Source: Flavobacteriales bacterium (GTDB lineage: Bacteria; Bacteroidota; Bacteroidia; Flavobacteriales_F; PHOS-HE28). Taken from it: 64,000 nucleotides of DNA. Under the pieces are notes generated by a model. It did not search any database and was not told where the DNA came from. It saw only the letters and a program-made list of their open reading frames with translations. Of this stretch, positions 50,434-60,588 are shown one piece after another. Made by a program: the position numbers and the translations under genes. The DNA is taken from NCBI GenBank assembly GCA_016710015.1, contig JADJLR010000009.1, forward strand, positions 124,001-188,000, read 5' to 3'. The stretch's first letter is position 1; every line of letters starts with the position of its first letter.

Positions 50434-52766
50434 TGAGTGCAACCTCGGATACCATCGACCTCCGGTCCGTGTTTCGGAAGATCCGGGCCAAATGGTGGCT
50501 GTTCTTGTTGACCGTTCCAATGTGCGTGGGTGCTGCGTTGTTCTACCTCAAGACCACCCCGAAGAAGTACGAAGTGCAATCGGTGCTCTTGCTTGGGGAG
50601 AAGAAGCGCAGCGGGTTTGGGGATAATTCGGAATTCATCAAGGGTACATCCTATCTCAGCAACAGTACGGAACTCGAGGACAAGATCACCGTGCTCACTT
50701 CCAACCGGATCATGACCAGCACTTTGCAACGGTTGGGCTTCGGCATCACGTACTTCGAGACCAAGTATTTCAAGACCCAAGAGCACTACACGTATCCGCC
50801 TTTCTTCATCCGGTTGGATAGCGTCGCTGTTCAAGTGATCGATCTGCCCATCCATGTTTCCGTGGATACAGCATCGCGTACCTACCGCGTGTACTCCAAA
50901 GGCAAGAATGTTCGGCTGTACAACGTGGCCACCCAAGAAGTGCTGCCGGAGTTGTTGCCGACCTACGAGTTGGACCAGACCGTCCCGATGGATTCAATGT
51001 TCATTGGCGACCACATGAGCTTTCGGATCAACTTCCCGGAGGACCGCACCTACGACCCGAAGTCGGACTACTACTTCGTGCTCAACAGTCTTCAGGATCT
51101 GGTAACGAGTTACCGCAACAGTACCGCAGCGGTGGAATTGAGCGATAAGAGCAACGTGGTCTATCTCTCACTTCAAGTGGAAGTCGTGAATAAGGGTGTG
51201 GACTTCCTGAACAAGCTGATGGAGACCTACATCGAATTCGAACTGGACAAACAACAGCGAAAGGGGGTCAACACCATTGAGTTCATCGATAAGCAGATCG
51301 GAACGGTATCCGATTCGTTGCAGAAAGTGGAGAGTTCCATGGAGAATTTCCGTGGATCCAGTGGTGGTATGATGAGTGCATCGAATAGCTCGGAAGCGCT
51401 CTTCGAAGAACGGAGTCGATTGGAAGATGAGCGGTCCATCATCCTCCGCCGCCGGAATTATTGCGCCACGGTATTGGACAAGATCCGATCCTCCTCTGAT
51501 CTGCGGAACGTTCCAGCACCATCCTCTTCCGGGATCGATGATCCGGTATTGAACAACTTGGTGATCGAGATCACCAGGCTCTCAGCCGATCTGGCAGCAT
51601 TGAACTTGAGCACCGGGGCACGCAGCAATCCCACGGTGATCGCCATGGAACGCAAGATCAAGAATCTGACGGCTTCACTGGCCCAAACAGCAGAAAGTTT
51701 AGTGGAGCAGGCTGAGATCAGTTTGGTCGAAGTGAATGGACGCCTGAGCCGAACGAATTACCAGTATAGCCAGCTACCGGAACAAGAGCGACAATTGGTG
51801 AATATCGAACGGAAGTTCAAGTTGAGCGATAACCTGTACAACTACCTGATGGAGAAGCGAGCGGAAGCAGGCATCGCCATCGCCAGCGACCAGATCGATA
51901 AATCCATCGTGGACCAAGCCCGCATGAAGGGGTTGAAACATGTTTCCCCCGCCAAGGCGAAGGTTCTGGGTGGTGCACTTTTCCTAGGCCTGTTGATCCC
52001 GATCGGCTTGATCCTGATCCGCGACCTGATCCGTGACCGCATCGACGATGTGGAAGAGTTGAAGCGATTGAGCAAGTTGCCCGTATTGGCCATGGTGCCG
52101 GCCAGTAAGCGCCGTCGGATCTTGCCGGATGAACCGAAATCGATCTTGGCTGAATCCTTCCGAACGGCGCGTGTGAATTTGCAGTATTTGAATGCCGATA
52201 GCGCCCGTCAGGTGATCGGATTCACATCGTCCTCGAGTGGTGAAGGCAAGACCTTCTGTGCGGTGAACTTGGCTACGGTCATGGCGCAGTCCGGAAAGCG
52301 AACCATCATCATCGATGCCGATATGCGCCGCCCGAACGTGTCCAAGATGTTGGAGATGCCCGAAGGTCCGGGCCTTAGCACCTGGCTGATCGGCGAGGCG
52401 ACGATCGATGCCCTGATCCAGCCCACCGATATCCCGGATATGGACGTGATCGGTGCGGGACCCATCCCACCCAACCCGCTGGATCTGGCCGAAAGTCCAC
52501 GAATGGCGCAATTGATCGAAACCCTGCGTGGCCGCTACGATCAGATCATCATAGATGCTTCGCCATTGGGCTTGGTAAGCGAGTACGTACTCCTGATGCG
52601 GTCCGTGGACATCACCCTGTATGTGGTGCGTGAAGGCAAGACCGAGCGGAGCGCTTTGCACATGATCAATGACATGGTGGCGGAGAAGAAGATGCGCAAC
52701 GTGGACCTGCTCCTCAATGATGTGAAGAGCAGGAACGGCGATGGTTACAGCTACTATACGAAGTAG
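50433..52766 (+). CDS. Wzc-like chain-length regulator/tyrosine autokinase
   Basis: 777 residues. TM1 lies at ~20-40 and TM2 (VLGGALFLGLLIPIGLILI) at ~510-528, flanking a periplasmic Wzz domain with a coiled coil (IEFIDKQIGTVSDSLQKVES) and a GNVR-like LSDNLYNYLMEKRAEAGI. The cytosolic BY-kinase has Walker A SSSSGEGKT (K606), Walker A' IIIDADMRRPN and Walker B QIIIDASPLG. The tail GYSYYTK has a three-tyrosine cluster, short for an autophosphorylation tail. Such proteins control assembly and length of Wzy-made polymers together with Wza. It overlaps wza by one base. Confidence 0.94.
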   Translation: MSATSDTIDLRSVFRKIRAKWWLFLLTVPMCVGAALFYLKTTPKKYEVQSVLLLGEKKRSGFGDNSEFIKGTSYLSNSTELEDKITVLTSNRIMTSTLQRLGFGITYFETKYFKTQEHYTYPPFFIRLDSVAVQVIDLPIHVSVDTASRTYRVYSKGKNVRLYNVATQEVLPELLPTYELDQTVPMDSMFIGDHMSFRINFPEDRTYDPKSDYYFVLNSLQDLVTSYRNSTAAVELSDKSNVVYLSLQVEVVNKGVDFLNKLMETYIEFELDKQQRKGVNTIEFIDKQIGTVSDSLQKVESSMENFRGSSGGMMSASNSSEALFEERSRLEDERSIILRRRNYCATVLDKIRSSSDLRNVPAPSSSGIDDPVLNNLVIEITRLSADLAALNLSTGARSNPTVIAMERKIKNLTASLAQTAESLVEQAEISLVEVNGRLSRTNYQYSQLPEQERQLVNIERKFKLSDNLYNYLMEKRAEAGIAIASDQIDKSIVDQARMKGLKHVSPAKAKVLGGALFLGLLIPIGLILIRDLIRDRIDDVEELKRLSKLPVLAMVPASKRRRILPDEPKSILAESFRTARVNLQYLNADSARQVIGFTSSSSGEGKTFCAVNLATVMAQSGKRTIIIDADMRRPNVSKMLEMPEGPGLSTWLIGEATIDALIQPTDIPDMDVIGAGPIPPNPLDLAESPRMAQLIETLRGRYDQIIIDASPLGLVSEYVLLMRSVDITLYVVREGKTERSALHMINDMVAEKKMRNVDLLLNDVKSRNGDGYSYYTK

Positions 52767-52778
52767 TAGCAGGGGCGC

Positions 52779-54098
52779 ATGTTTCGTTCCGAAGGGTTTC
52801 AGAAATACTTCAAGAATTTCTCTTGGCTTTTCGTCGAGCGGATCCTGCGTTTAGCGTTGATCCTTGGTACGACCATCGTTGTGAGTCGGTATTTGGGTGC
52901 CGAGCGCTTGGGCCAGCTGAACTATGCCATGGCCATCGTGAGTATCGGAGCCGTCTTCGTTGCCATGGGAACCAATGAGGTGATCTCGAGGGACCTCGTA
53001 CGTCATCCCGAACGACGGAATGAATTGCTCGGCACTGGGTTCGCGATGAACGTTACCGGTGCAGTTGTACTCAATATCGTGGTATTGAGCTACGGCTTGC
53101 TGAAGGGGCTGGACACCCTGATGCTACTCCTACTCATGATCACCGCCGCAGGCGAGTTGTTCAGGTGGGGCACGTTGATCGAGTTGTTCTTCATCTCCCA
53201 AGTAAAGGGTCGGATATCGGCGAAGGTCGGTGTCGCAGCGACGTTGGTGAGTTCCGGCTTCAAGTTGTTATTGGTGTACCAGCACGCACCCATCCTCTGG
53301 TTCGCTGGCGCGTATGTTTTCGATTGTCTCATTTCGACCGTGCTTTTCACGATCGCATATCGGCTCAACAAGCACCATCTACGCAAGTGGCGTCCGAGCT
53401 TGCGCATGTTCAAGTACCTCTTGGTCCAATCGTGGCCCATGTTGGTATACGCATTCGCGTTGCAAGCCCAGTTGAAGATCGACCAGGTGATGATCTTCGA
53501 TCTCCTACGAAGCAGCTTAGGGGAGAAAGCGGCAAATGCCGAGGTCGGTCAGTATTCGGTCGCGGTGAAGATGATCGAAGCCATCGCCTTTCTTCCCGTC
53601 ATCATCCAGCTCTCATTGGGTCCGGCCATAGCACGAGCACGGGTGCAGGACATCGACCTCTACCGGCAGCGCATCACCAACCAGTACCGGCTCATGTTCC
53701 TGCTGTATCTGGTGACTTCGCTGCCGCTTTACTTTATCGCGGAACCGCTCGTGGTGTGGTTGTACGGCCCGGAATTTCGGATGGCGGGGCATCTTCTGGC
53801 CCTCTTTGCGGTTCGGTTGGTGTTCTCCTACATGGGGGTCGCCAAGGGTAGCTTCATCGTCAACGAAGGACTATTCCGGTTCTCGCTGGTCGCTGCGGTG
53901 GTGGGTGCATCGGTGAACATCGGACTGAATTGGTTCCTCATTCCGACCATGGGTTCCAACGGTGCTATTTGGGCCACCTTGGTATCGTTCTTTGTGAGTG
54001 TCTATCTAATGGACCTGACCACCGCACGTACGCGTGTGAACTTCAAGATGTTGACAGAGGGTATTTTCACTTTCTGGAAGATCAGGACCGTGAGGTGA
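52779..54098 (+). CDS. Wzx-type oligosaccharide flippase
   Basis: 439 residues with about 12 membrane helices; it starts FQKYFKNFSWLFVERILRLA and contains VVSRYLGAERLGQLNYAMAI, the standard opening of the polysaccharide-synthesis/MATE-like flippase family. Charged loops such as RIDQVM-type KIDQVMIFDL in the middle are also typical. It would flip undecaprenyl-linked repeat units across the inner membrane. It starts 12 bases after wzc. Confidence 0.92.
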   Translation: MFRSEGFQKYFKNFSWLFVERILRLALILGTTIVVSRYLGAERLGQLNYAMAIVSIGAVFVAMGTNEVISRDLVRHPERRNELLGTGFAMNVTGAVVLNIVVLSYGLLKGLDTLMLLLLMITAAGELFRWGTLIELFFISQVKGRISAKVGVAATLVSSGFKLLLVYQHAPILWFAGAYVFDCLISTVLFTIAYRLNKHHLRKWRPSLRMFKYLLVQSWPMLVYAFALQAQLKIDQVMIFDLLRSSLGEKAANAEVGQYSVAVKMIEAIAFLPVIIQLSLGPAIARARVQDIDLYRQRITNQYRLMFLLYLVTSLPLYFIAEPLVVWLYGPEFRMAGHLLALFAVRLVFSYMGVAKGSFIVNEGLFRFSLVAAVVGASVNIGLNWFLIPTMGSNGAIWATLVSFFVSVYLMDLTTARTRVNFKMLTEGIFTFWKIRTVR

Positions 54099-54135
54099 AA
54101 TTTGAAGCTGGGCGGCCCATTACGCATTTTTGCTG

Positions 54136-55122
54136 ATGATCTCGAACGAAGCATTGAACACACCGGTCCTGATCAACGCCTTCAGCCGTTACGATACCAC
54201 CTTGAAGGTCTTCGAGGCTGTGCGGTCGGCGAAGCCGACCAAGTTGTATTTCGCTTGTGATGGACCTCGGACCGAAAAGGAACGTCTTCAAACCGATCGC
54301 GTTCGCGGTCTGGTGGAATTGGTGGATTGGCCGTGTGACGTGCATCGGTTGTTCCATCCGAAGAACATGGGCCTTAAGAAGGCAATGGTCGCCAACTTGG
54401 ATTGGTTCTTCGAGCATGAACCAGAAGGTATCGTACTGGAAGATGACACTGCGCCCGTGCCAAGCTTCTTCCCGTTCTGCCAAGCGTTGTTGAAGCATTA
54501 CAGGGAGAATGAGCGCATATGGTGGATCTTGGGATCCAACTTGATGGCAGACCCGAATCCGAAACCGGAGGCATCGTACTACTTCTCGGAACACGGGTAT
54601 GGCGCACCGTGGGGGTGGGCTGGTTGGCGCCGGTCTTGGGTCCTGTACGATGTGGCCATGAAGGCGTGGCCATCCGTTCGGAATACGCCGACCTGGAATG
54701 AATTCTTCTTGAGCCGAGCCGAACGATCCGAAGCGGATTTCATCTTCGAAGCCACCTGGGATGGCCGAATACCGACGACCTGGGCTTTTCAGAACGACTT
54801 CGCCCGGATCCTGAACAAGGGCCTCACTGTTATTCCCGAATACAACCTCGTTCGCAACATCGGCTTCAGTGATGCCGGCACCAACACCCTACAAGCCACT
54901 GACCGTCGCGATGTGGACAACGCCTATGATCGTCCATTCGAACTGGTGCATCCAGATGAGGTCGTCGTTGACGCTTCCCGCGACCTGAGTTACTTCAACA
55001 AATTCGTGCGCCCGAACTTCTTTAGGCGCTTCCGGACGGCGGTGAAGTCGTTGATCCCCACTCGGGTGGATGCGGCGATCACACCATACGTGTCCAAGAT
55101 CCTGCGGCGGATCGGTTCGTAA
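54136..55122 (+). CDS. Glycosyltransferase, GT-A fold, HlpA-like
   Basis: 328 residues from the ATG at 54136 (a TTG two codons earlier is possible). The N-terminal strand NTPVLINAFSRYDTTLKVFE, the metal-binding acidic motif GIVLEDDTAPVPSFF and the acceptor-side WGWAGWRRSW identify the family often labelled hemolytic protein HlpA-like, which are sugar transferases. Soluble, cytosolic. Its sugar donor is not readable. It sits between wzx and wzy in the exopolysaccharide operon. Confidence 0.85.
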   Translation: MISNEALNTPVLINAFSRYDTTLKVFEAVRSAKPTKLYFACDGPRTEKERLQTDRVRGLVELVDWPCDVHRLFHPKNMGLKKAMVANLDWFFEHEPEGIVLEDDTAPVPSFFPFCQALLKHYRENERIWWILGSNLMADPNPKPEASYYFSEHGYGAPWGWAGWRRSWVLYDVAMKAWPSVRNTPTWNEFFLSRAERSEADFIFEATWDGRIPTTWAFQNDFARILNKGLTVIPEYNLVRNIGFSDAGTNTLQATDRRDVDNAYDRPFELVHPDEVVVDASRDLSYFNKFVRPNFFRRFRTAVKSLIPTRVDAAITPYVSKILRRIGS

Positions 55123-55193
55123 GCCACTCGTTCAGGGGTCGAACGCATGGCGGAAGAACGCATCTTTGCCAAGTACTCAAGCTTCGCAAAACG

Positions 55194-56558
55194 GTGGAGA
55201 TCTCCAAACGGAAGTTGATCAACTTCCTCTTCGTACTGTCCTTCCCATTCTATGGGATCGGCATGTACATGGGGTACAAAACGAGCATCTCACAGGGAAG
55301 TGTGATCGCTGTCATTCCATTCCTTGGGATCATCTTCCTCCATGTCTATGACCTGATCCGGGGAAGGAAGGTGCGGGTCATGGTCGGTCGGCTGTATTGG
55401 ATAGCACTGTTGTTCCTGCTTTCGCTCGTGGCTGCGATGTGGAAGGCCTTGAGCGAACACTTTCCGGGAGCAAGTGTTGCGAACACGGTCGCCTATTCCA
55501 TCCTCTTCTTGGCTCCGTTCCATGGTTCCATCATTGTACACATCCGGAATCGCGATGCGGAAGATTTCGATTTCGCCAAGTTGGTGTTGAAAGGGATGGC
55601 CACTTTGATCCTGCTCAATGTGCTGGGTGTTGCGGCGGGCATTAGCAACGTGTTGCACAATATCGAGGGGCGGATCAACCTGCCATTCATGCTGGGGATC
55701 TATTCATCGGCCCACCTGTTGGCCATGACGAATTTGATCCTCATGTTCTACATGAAGGACTTCGCGAAGAAGCCCAGGGCCTTCATGGTGCTGTTCGCGT
55801 TCTATATGTTGAATATGGCACTCATGCTCAGCGTGAACAGTCGCCTGTCCTTCATGACTTTCCTGATCCTATCGGGATTGTTCTTCTTCCGAATGATCGG
55901 CAGGGCGCGGATCGCTTTCCCACTCTCGCTATTCACTATGCCGCTGCTGACCAATTTCGCCCTGCTTGTGTATTGGGTCCTGACCTTGCCATTCATGGTG
56001 GCCATCGTATCTCGTGTGAACAAAGCGGACGTCACCACCTTCAACAATCGTACGACTGTCTGGGACGTGGGTTGGAACTGGTTGGAGCATGACCGGAGCG
56101 ACATCCTGTTTGGCAAGGGGTACCAAGGTCAGATCTACTTGAAGGGTTGGGACCACATCGCGGAAGTCTTCAATGTGCGCTATTCCTACCTGGTACACAC
56201 CCACAGTACCTTCATGCAAACACTCGTCACGCAAGGCATTGTAGGCTATGGCCTGTTCCTGTTCGTGATGTGGCACCTCTTCAAGTTCTACCGCGATCGG
56301 TTCATGAAAGGCACCCAGGAGGCACCGTTGTTCGCAGCGATCATCTACATGCTCTTCATCCTACAGATCGATATCATCTGCTACGGGAATGATTTTGGCA
56401 ACGGCTTCATCTTCTGTCTGATGGCGATGGTGGTGATGGATCCGAAGTACATCACGCGACCTACCCGTTCGTTCAACGGAGACGTGATGGATGTGCCGGA
56501 ACTTACTGCACCACGATCCGATGATGCTGCACCTGACCAGCCTGCCGAAGCAGAATGA
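55194..56558 (+). CDS. Wzy-type O-antigen/exopolysaccharide polymerase
   Basis: 454 residues with ~11 membrane helices. The large periplasmic loop before the last helices has the Wzy/O-antigen ligase pattern: FNNRTTVWDVGWNWLEHDRS, DILFGKGYQG and VHTHSTFMQTLVTQGIVGYG. It polymerises flipped repeat units at the periplasmic face. The start is GTG at 55194; no earlier in-frame ATG is available. The last 56 bases overlap the 3' end of the opposite-strand beta-helix gene. Confidence 0.88.
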   Translation: MEISKRKLINFLFVLSFPFYGIGMYMGYKTSISQGSVIAVIPFLGIIFLHVYDLIRGRKVRVMVGRLYWIALLFLLSLVAAMWKALSEHFPGASVANTVAYSILFLAPFHGSIIVHIRNRDAEDFDFAKLVLKGMATLILLNVLGVAAGISNVLHNIEGRINLPFMLGIYSSAHLLAMTNLILMFYMKDFAKKPRAFMVLFAFYMLNMALMLSVNSRLSFMTFLILSGLFFFRMIGRARIAFPLSLFTMPLLTNFALLVYWVLTLPFMVAIVSRVNKADVTTFNNRTTVWDVGWNWLEHDRSDILFGKGYQGQIYLKGWDHIAEVFNVRYSYLVHTHSTFMQTLVTQGIVGYGLFLFVMWHLFKFYRDRFMKGTQEAPLFAAIIYMLFILQIDIICYGNDFGNGFIFCLMAMVVMDPKYITRPTRSFNGDVMDVPELTAPRSDDAAPDQPAEAE

Positions 56559-59229
56559 GATAGTGCCCGCTGCGTAATTCCTCCGTGAGCGGGACCTGCG
56601 ACTCACCGGTGCGCATCCAACCCTGTTGGATCATTCTTCCGCTGGCATCCAGAACCTCCATCGAGGCATCCGTGCGTACGGCTTCCCCAAGGAATAGAGC
56701 AGTGCCGGGTTGTGCCGGGTTAGGGTAGATCACGGAGATCGGAGCGCTAGGCAGATCCTCCACTTCAGTCGTCAGGCCGCACAGACTTTCTTCGTCCAAG
56801 GCAAGTACCGTCGATCCGAAAGCTGGTAGGGTGATCGAACCCGAATGCAGTGTGCCGGACACATCTCGCCAGCAGCCTGTCAACGGCACTTCCACAGCTG
56901 CTCCCGTCGGGTTCGTGTGCAGCACATGGCGGGTCTGGGGATCTATCGTCTGCACATTCACTTTATACAATTCCACATTGTCGATCCAGTAGGTGCTTTC
57001 CGAGAAGTGGTTCGCAAGGATGAACAGCGCAGGCTCCGAGAGGTTGCTTTGGAATACGATCGTCATGTCCCGTCGTTGGGTATCGAACGGAATGGTTCGG
57101 CTGTGGATGGAATACGGTGTTCCTGCTTGGGATCCCGCTTTGACATCCGCGCGGACCGTACCATGGGCATTGCTCTGGATACTGAACTTCAACTCGTACC
57201 AGGATCCGTTCACCACGTCCATCGTATTGGTGGTGCGCAGGTAGAATTCGGGTGATCCGCTGTTCGCACCGTACACCACCTTCAGGGCACCGTTGTCCAA
57301 CACATTGGTCTGGTGGCTGATCTGGCCTTCGGTCGGCCAACCGGACCAGCCACTCGTGTTGTAATCGAATGTGCCATTGGGTGCCATGTTCGCAGATGTG
57401 CGTTGGGTCACTTCCTTGCTGTTCTGGCGGAATGGGCTGCGCGTACTGCCGCTCTCCTCGTTGCGTTCCGCACTCCATCGTTCCAGCGTGAAGAATTTCA
57501 CATAACTGGCCTGTGAGTTGATGATGCGGATACTGAGTTCATTGTAGGGGTTGAATAGGCGGTTGTTCGTGAAGGTTCCGAAGTCCACCAAGCTGGTGCC
57601 GTGGGTATGGTATTGCTGCATGCACCGTTGGCTTTCCGTAGTGCAGTACAGCGTATTGCCGGTGTACGCATCGTTGAAGTTCGCCATGAAATAGGGCGGT
57701 GTCGCACCGGGACCGTTCACATTGGATTGATCGGTGATGCTCAATTGGATGTCGTTGCCATACAGGACGTTGTCGCGCACTTCGATCCCGTTGGAGACCA
57801 TGGTGTGGTCCACATGGATGCCCGCACTGCTACAGTTCGAGACGGTATTGCGGCGAACCATGATGTTCTGGATCACCGAATTCCCGAAATAGATGCCGTG
57901 CCCCAACGGTGTATTGATGGCAAAGTCGGAAGCAACACTCTCCATGTTACCCCCAACGTTGGAAATGATGTTGTCCTGAATGGTCGCGCCGGTAGCACTG
58001 TCCCAATAAATGCCGCCACCGTCGTTCACGGTCAACAGCACATCGCTAATGATGTTCTTTTCCACCAACGGACTTCCACCTAGGAAGAGACCACTGTTGC
58101 CGGTGCGCGAGATCCGGTTGCCACGCACAACGTTGGATGCACCCGAAACATGCAGGCCGTAATAGCCCCAGAAGCTTTCGCCAAGCCCGGGAATGAGCGC
58201 GATGTCCTCGATCACGTTGTTGGCCACCGTGCTGTAGTCATCACTGATGGTCATGCTGGTCGCATAAGTATGGCGCAACGTGTTGCCCGTGTAGGTGCCA
58301 TGGCTGCCATAACTCCGAATGCCGTAATAGGTCCACTCGAAGGTGCAGCCGGTCACGGTCATGTTCGAGCCACTGTTGAAGTAGATGCCGGCGTGTTGTT
58401 GGTCGCGAAAGGCCAGATCTTGAATAGTGATATACTGCTTCTGCCAAGCCGTGTTCACACCGTATTCATGCACCGAGGCCCGAACGGACAGGGTGTTGGG
58501 GTCGGCATTGTTCGGTGCCCAGAGGTAGAGCACCCCGGCCGCTGCATCGTAGTACCACTCACCCGGACTGTCCAACTCGCTCAACTTGTTGCATAGGAAG
58601 AAGCCCCATTGGTGGTTGCCGGGGTTGTAGTGCAGTGCAGGGAATGTGAGGGTGCTGTTCGCGAAAGTGGTCACCTCGGCATTCTCGTAGCACCAATTGG
58701 TGTTACGGATCACTAGGCGGGCTCCGTTCCAGTGGCCGTTGGCTTGCGAAAGTGAGGCACAGTTCACTTGGGTGGTGGAAGCGGTGTTCACACGCAACCA
58801 GCCCGTATTCGGATACCGTGCCAAGGTCATGAGCGCACCATCCACACGCACGTATTTCACCCCTTGGGTAACGTTGGCACGCCAGATCTGCCCTTGGTGT
58901 TGGGTCCAACCGGTAACGGTGGAGGCTCCAGAGATCTCTGGTAGAGGGCCGGAACCGTATGCACCTAGGACGATGGGTTGGGAGGAGCTGCCCGAAGTGT
59001 TCAAGGTCAATTGGCCGGGATACGAACCGCCGCGTTGGAACAAGACCTCATCGCCAGGCTGGAGTGAATTGGCTGCTTGTTGAAGGCGGGCGATGCTGCG
59101 CCAAGGCGTGGACGGGCTAGTGCCATTGTTGCTATCGCTACCTTCTGGAGCGATGTAATACGTGGTCGCCTGTACGCCACCTCCAAAGAGTGCGCAGAAG
59201 GCCAATGGTTGGAGGAAACGTAGGTGCAT
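56503..59229 (-). CDS. Secreted right-handed beta-helix protein with T9SS type A sorting domain
   Basis: 908 residues. The signal peptide MHLRFLQPLAFCALFGGGVQA precedes a pectate-lyase-like opening TTYYIAPEGSDSNNGTSPS. A long parallel beta-helix runs over ~100-560 with ladders such as NMTVTGCTFEWTYYGIRSYG, NVVRGNRISRTGNSGLFLGG and TIQDNIISNVGG. A carbohydrate-binding-like beta-sandwich (~625-760, FDYNTSGWSGWPTEGQ) follows, then a T9SS domain (VIYPNPAQPGTALFL, MEVLDASGRMI, LRSGHYLILLRQ). This is the build of polysaccharide lyases and epimerases. Lying antisense inside the exopolysaccharide locus, it may trim or modify the exported polymer (inference). Confidence 0.9.
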   Translation of the reverse strand: MHLRFLQPLAFCALFGGGVQATTYYIAPEGSDSNNGTSPSTPWRSIARLQQAANSLQPGDEVLFQRGGSYPGQLTLNTSGSSSQPIVLGAYGSGPLPEISGASTVTGWTQHQGQIWRANVTQGVKYVRVDGALMTLARYPNTGWLRVNTASTTQVNCASLSQANGHWNGARLVIRNTNWCYENAEVTTFANSTLTFPALHYNPGNHQWGFFLCNKLSELDSPGEWYYDAAAGVLYLWAPNNADPNTLSVRASVHEYGVNTAWQKQYITIQDLAFRDQQHAGIYFNSGSNMTVTGCTFEWTYYGIRSYGSHGTYTGNTLRHTYATSMTISDDYSTVANNVIEDIALIPGLGESFWGYYGLHVSGASNVVRGNRISRTGNSGLFLGGSPLVEKNIISDVLLTVNDGGGIYWDSATGATIQDNIISNVGGNMESVASDFAINTPLGHGIYFGNSVIQNIMVRRNTVSNCSSAGIHVDHTMVSNGIEVRDNVLYGNDIQLSITDQSNVNGPGATPPYFMANFNDAYTGNTLYCTTESQRCMQQYHTHGTSLVDFGTFTNNRLFNPYNELSIRIINSQASYVKFFTLERWSAERNEESGSTRSPFRQNSKEVTQRTSANMAPNGTFDYNTSGWSGWPTEGQISHQTNVLDNGALKVVYGANSGSPEFYLRTTNTMDVVNGSWYELKFSIQSNAHGTVRADVKAGSQAGTPYSIHSRTIPFDTQRRDMTIVFQSNLSEPALFILANHFSESTYWIDNVELYKVNVQTIDPQTRHVLHTNPTGAAVEVPLTGCWRDVSGTLHSGSITLPAFGSTVLALDEESLCGLTTEVEDLPSAPISVIYPNPAQPGTALFLGEAVRTDASMEVLDASGRMIQQGWMRTGESQVPLTEELRSGHYLILLRQAGQVQHHRIVVQ

Positions 59230-59410
59230 CCGGAGGTGTTCTGGGTTCCTTCAACCCGCTTCCGGAGCATGGAGTTCCAAGATCTCGACGAATGAAGAGT
59301 GAGGTACGATGAAGCACTGGAACACTAGCGTCAAGGGTTGCACGACCACCTGTTGAAAGCGGGGCAAGGGCCGAGTGATGGAGCGGTGAAGTGGCCGGTA
59401 CTTTTGGCCG

Positions 59411-60541
59411 GTGCGTTCATCCTCCGGTCCTTACCGTGTACTCGTTGTGGGGCAAACCCCACCGCCTCACCACGGCCAAGCCATCATGATAGCCCGCTTG
59501 CTGGAGTTGCGCTCGGATCAAGTCCGTTTGTTCCATGTCCGGCTCGCCTTTTCGGAGGATATCGAACAGGTCGGGAAGTTCTCCATCGGCAAAGTATGGA
59601 CCTTGTTCACCACGATCATTCGGATCTGGTGGGCACGGATCCGACACCGGACCAGCGTTTTGTACTACCCGCCCAGTGGGCCGAACAAAGTGCCGGTCCT
59701 GCGGGATATCATCCTACTGAATGCCACGCGATGGCTCTTCCCGAAGACCGTGTTCCACTTCCATGCGGGCGGTGTCTCGGCATTCGGAGGGCAATTGCCT
59801 TCCTGGCTCCATGGACCGTTCCGTTGGGCCTACGGAAAACCGGATCTTGCGATACGCACCGCACCGCAGAACCCGGATGATGGGGCCGAATTCGGCGCTC
59901 AGTGGAACGTGGTGGTGCCCAATGGCATCGAGGATATGCGGGGCACGGTGAATGAACGAACGGCCGCGCCCGGTGAACTGCTCACCATCCTCTTCACCGG
60001 AGTATTGGTGCAGGGGAAGGGTGTTTCCGATGTACTCGAAGCGTTTCGCCTAGCTCGGTCGGAAGGGGTGCAAGCCCGGCTACAGTTGATGGGAAAGTGG
60101 CACGACGACGCATATCGGAAGGAATGCGAAAGCTTCGTCGCCCAGCATGGCTTAGTGGATGAGGTCGAATTCTTGGGAGTGCTCAGCGGGAATGAAAAGT
60201 TCGAACGATTCGCGACTTGTGACATCTTCTGTTTCCCATCCTACTATGCGGCAGAGACCTTCGGTCTAGTGCTCTTGGAGGCCATGCAATTCGCAAAACC
60301 GGTGATCAGCACCCAATGGCGTGGCATCCCTTCGGTGGTGGCCGATGGAGTAAGCGGATTCCTTGTGCCTGTACAACGGCCTGCGGAAGTGGCGAAGCAC
60401 ATCGTGGATCTGGCTCTTGACCCCGCGTTGCGGGAACGCATGGGCCGGGAGGGCCGTCGCATCTTTGAGCAGAAATTCACGTTGAAGGCATTCCGATCCG
60501 CCATGGAACGTGAATTCATTCGACTGTTCGAACATGACTGA
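59411..60541 (+). CDS. Glycosyltransferase, GT-B fold (GT4 type)
   Basis: 376 residues. The N-terminal YRVLVVGQTPPPHHGQAIM has the glycine/histidine loop of GT-B enzymes. The C-terminal half carries LTILFTGVLVQGKGVSDVLE, EVEFLGVLSGNEKFE and the donor-binding motif AAETFGLVLLEAMQFAKPVI (E-x7-E). It adds a sugar to the growing lipid-linked repeat unit. The GTG start at 59411 is very close to a TACTTTTG (59399-59406) that resembles a -7 element; if real, the mRNA would be nearly leaderless or the start lies a few codons later. Confidence 0.9.
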   Translation: MRSSSGPYRVLVVGQTPPPHHGQAIMIARLLELRSDQVRLFHVRLAFSEDIEQVGKFSIGKVWTLFTTIIRIWWARIRHRTSVLYYPPSGPNKVPVLRDIILLNATRWLFPKTVFHFHAGGVSAFGGQLPSWLHGPFRWAYGKPDLAIRTAPQNPDDGAEFGAQWNVVVPNGIEDMRGTVNERTAAPGELLTILFTGVLVQGKGVSDVLEAFRLARSEGVQARLQLMGKWHDDAYRKECESFVAQHGLVDEVEFLGVLSGNEKFERFATCDIFCFPSYYAAETFGLVLLEAMQFAKPVISTQWRGIPSVVADGVSGFLVPVQRPAEVAKHIVDLALDPALRERMGREGRRIFEQKFTLKAFRSAMEREFIRLFEHD

Positions 60542-60588
60542 CCGTTTCATCCGACGCATAAGCGGACGGACCATGTTGCGCCTGCACC

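Noticed and set aside
59399..59406. TACTTTTG as a promoter for the GT4 gene
   Set aside because: Matches TAnnTTTG but lies only a few bases before the likely start codon and has no -33 partner; possible but not listed as a feature.
59338..59880. 180-codon plus-strand frame overlapping the GT4 gene
   Set aside because: Different frame from the clear glycosyltransferase, with compositional bias and no recognisable motif.
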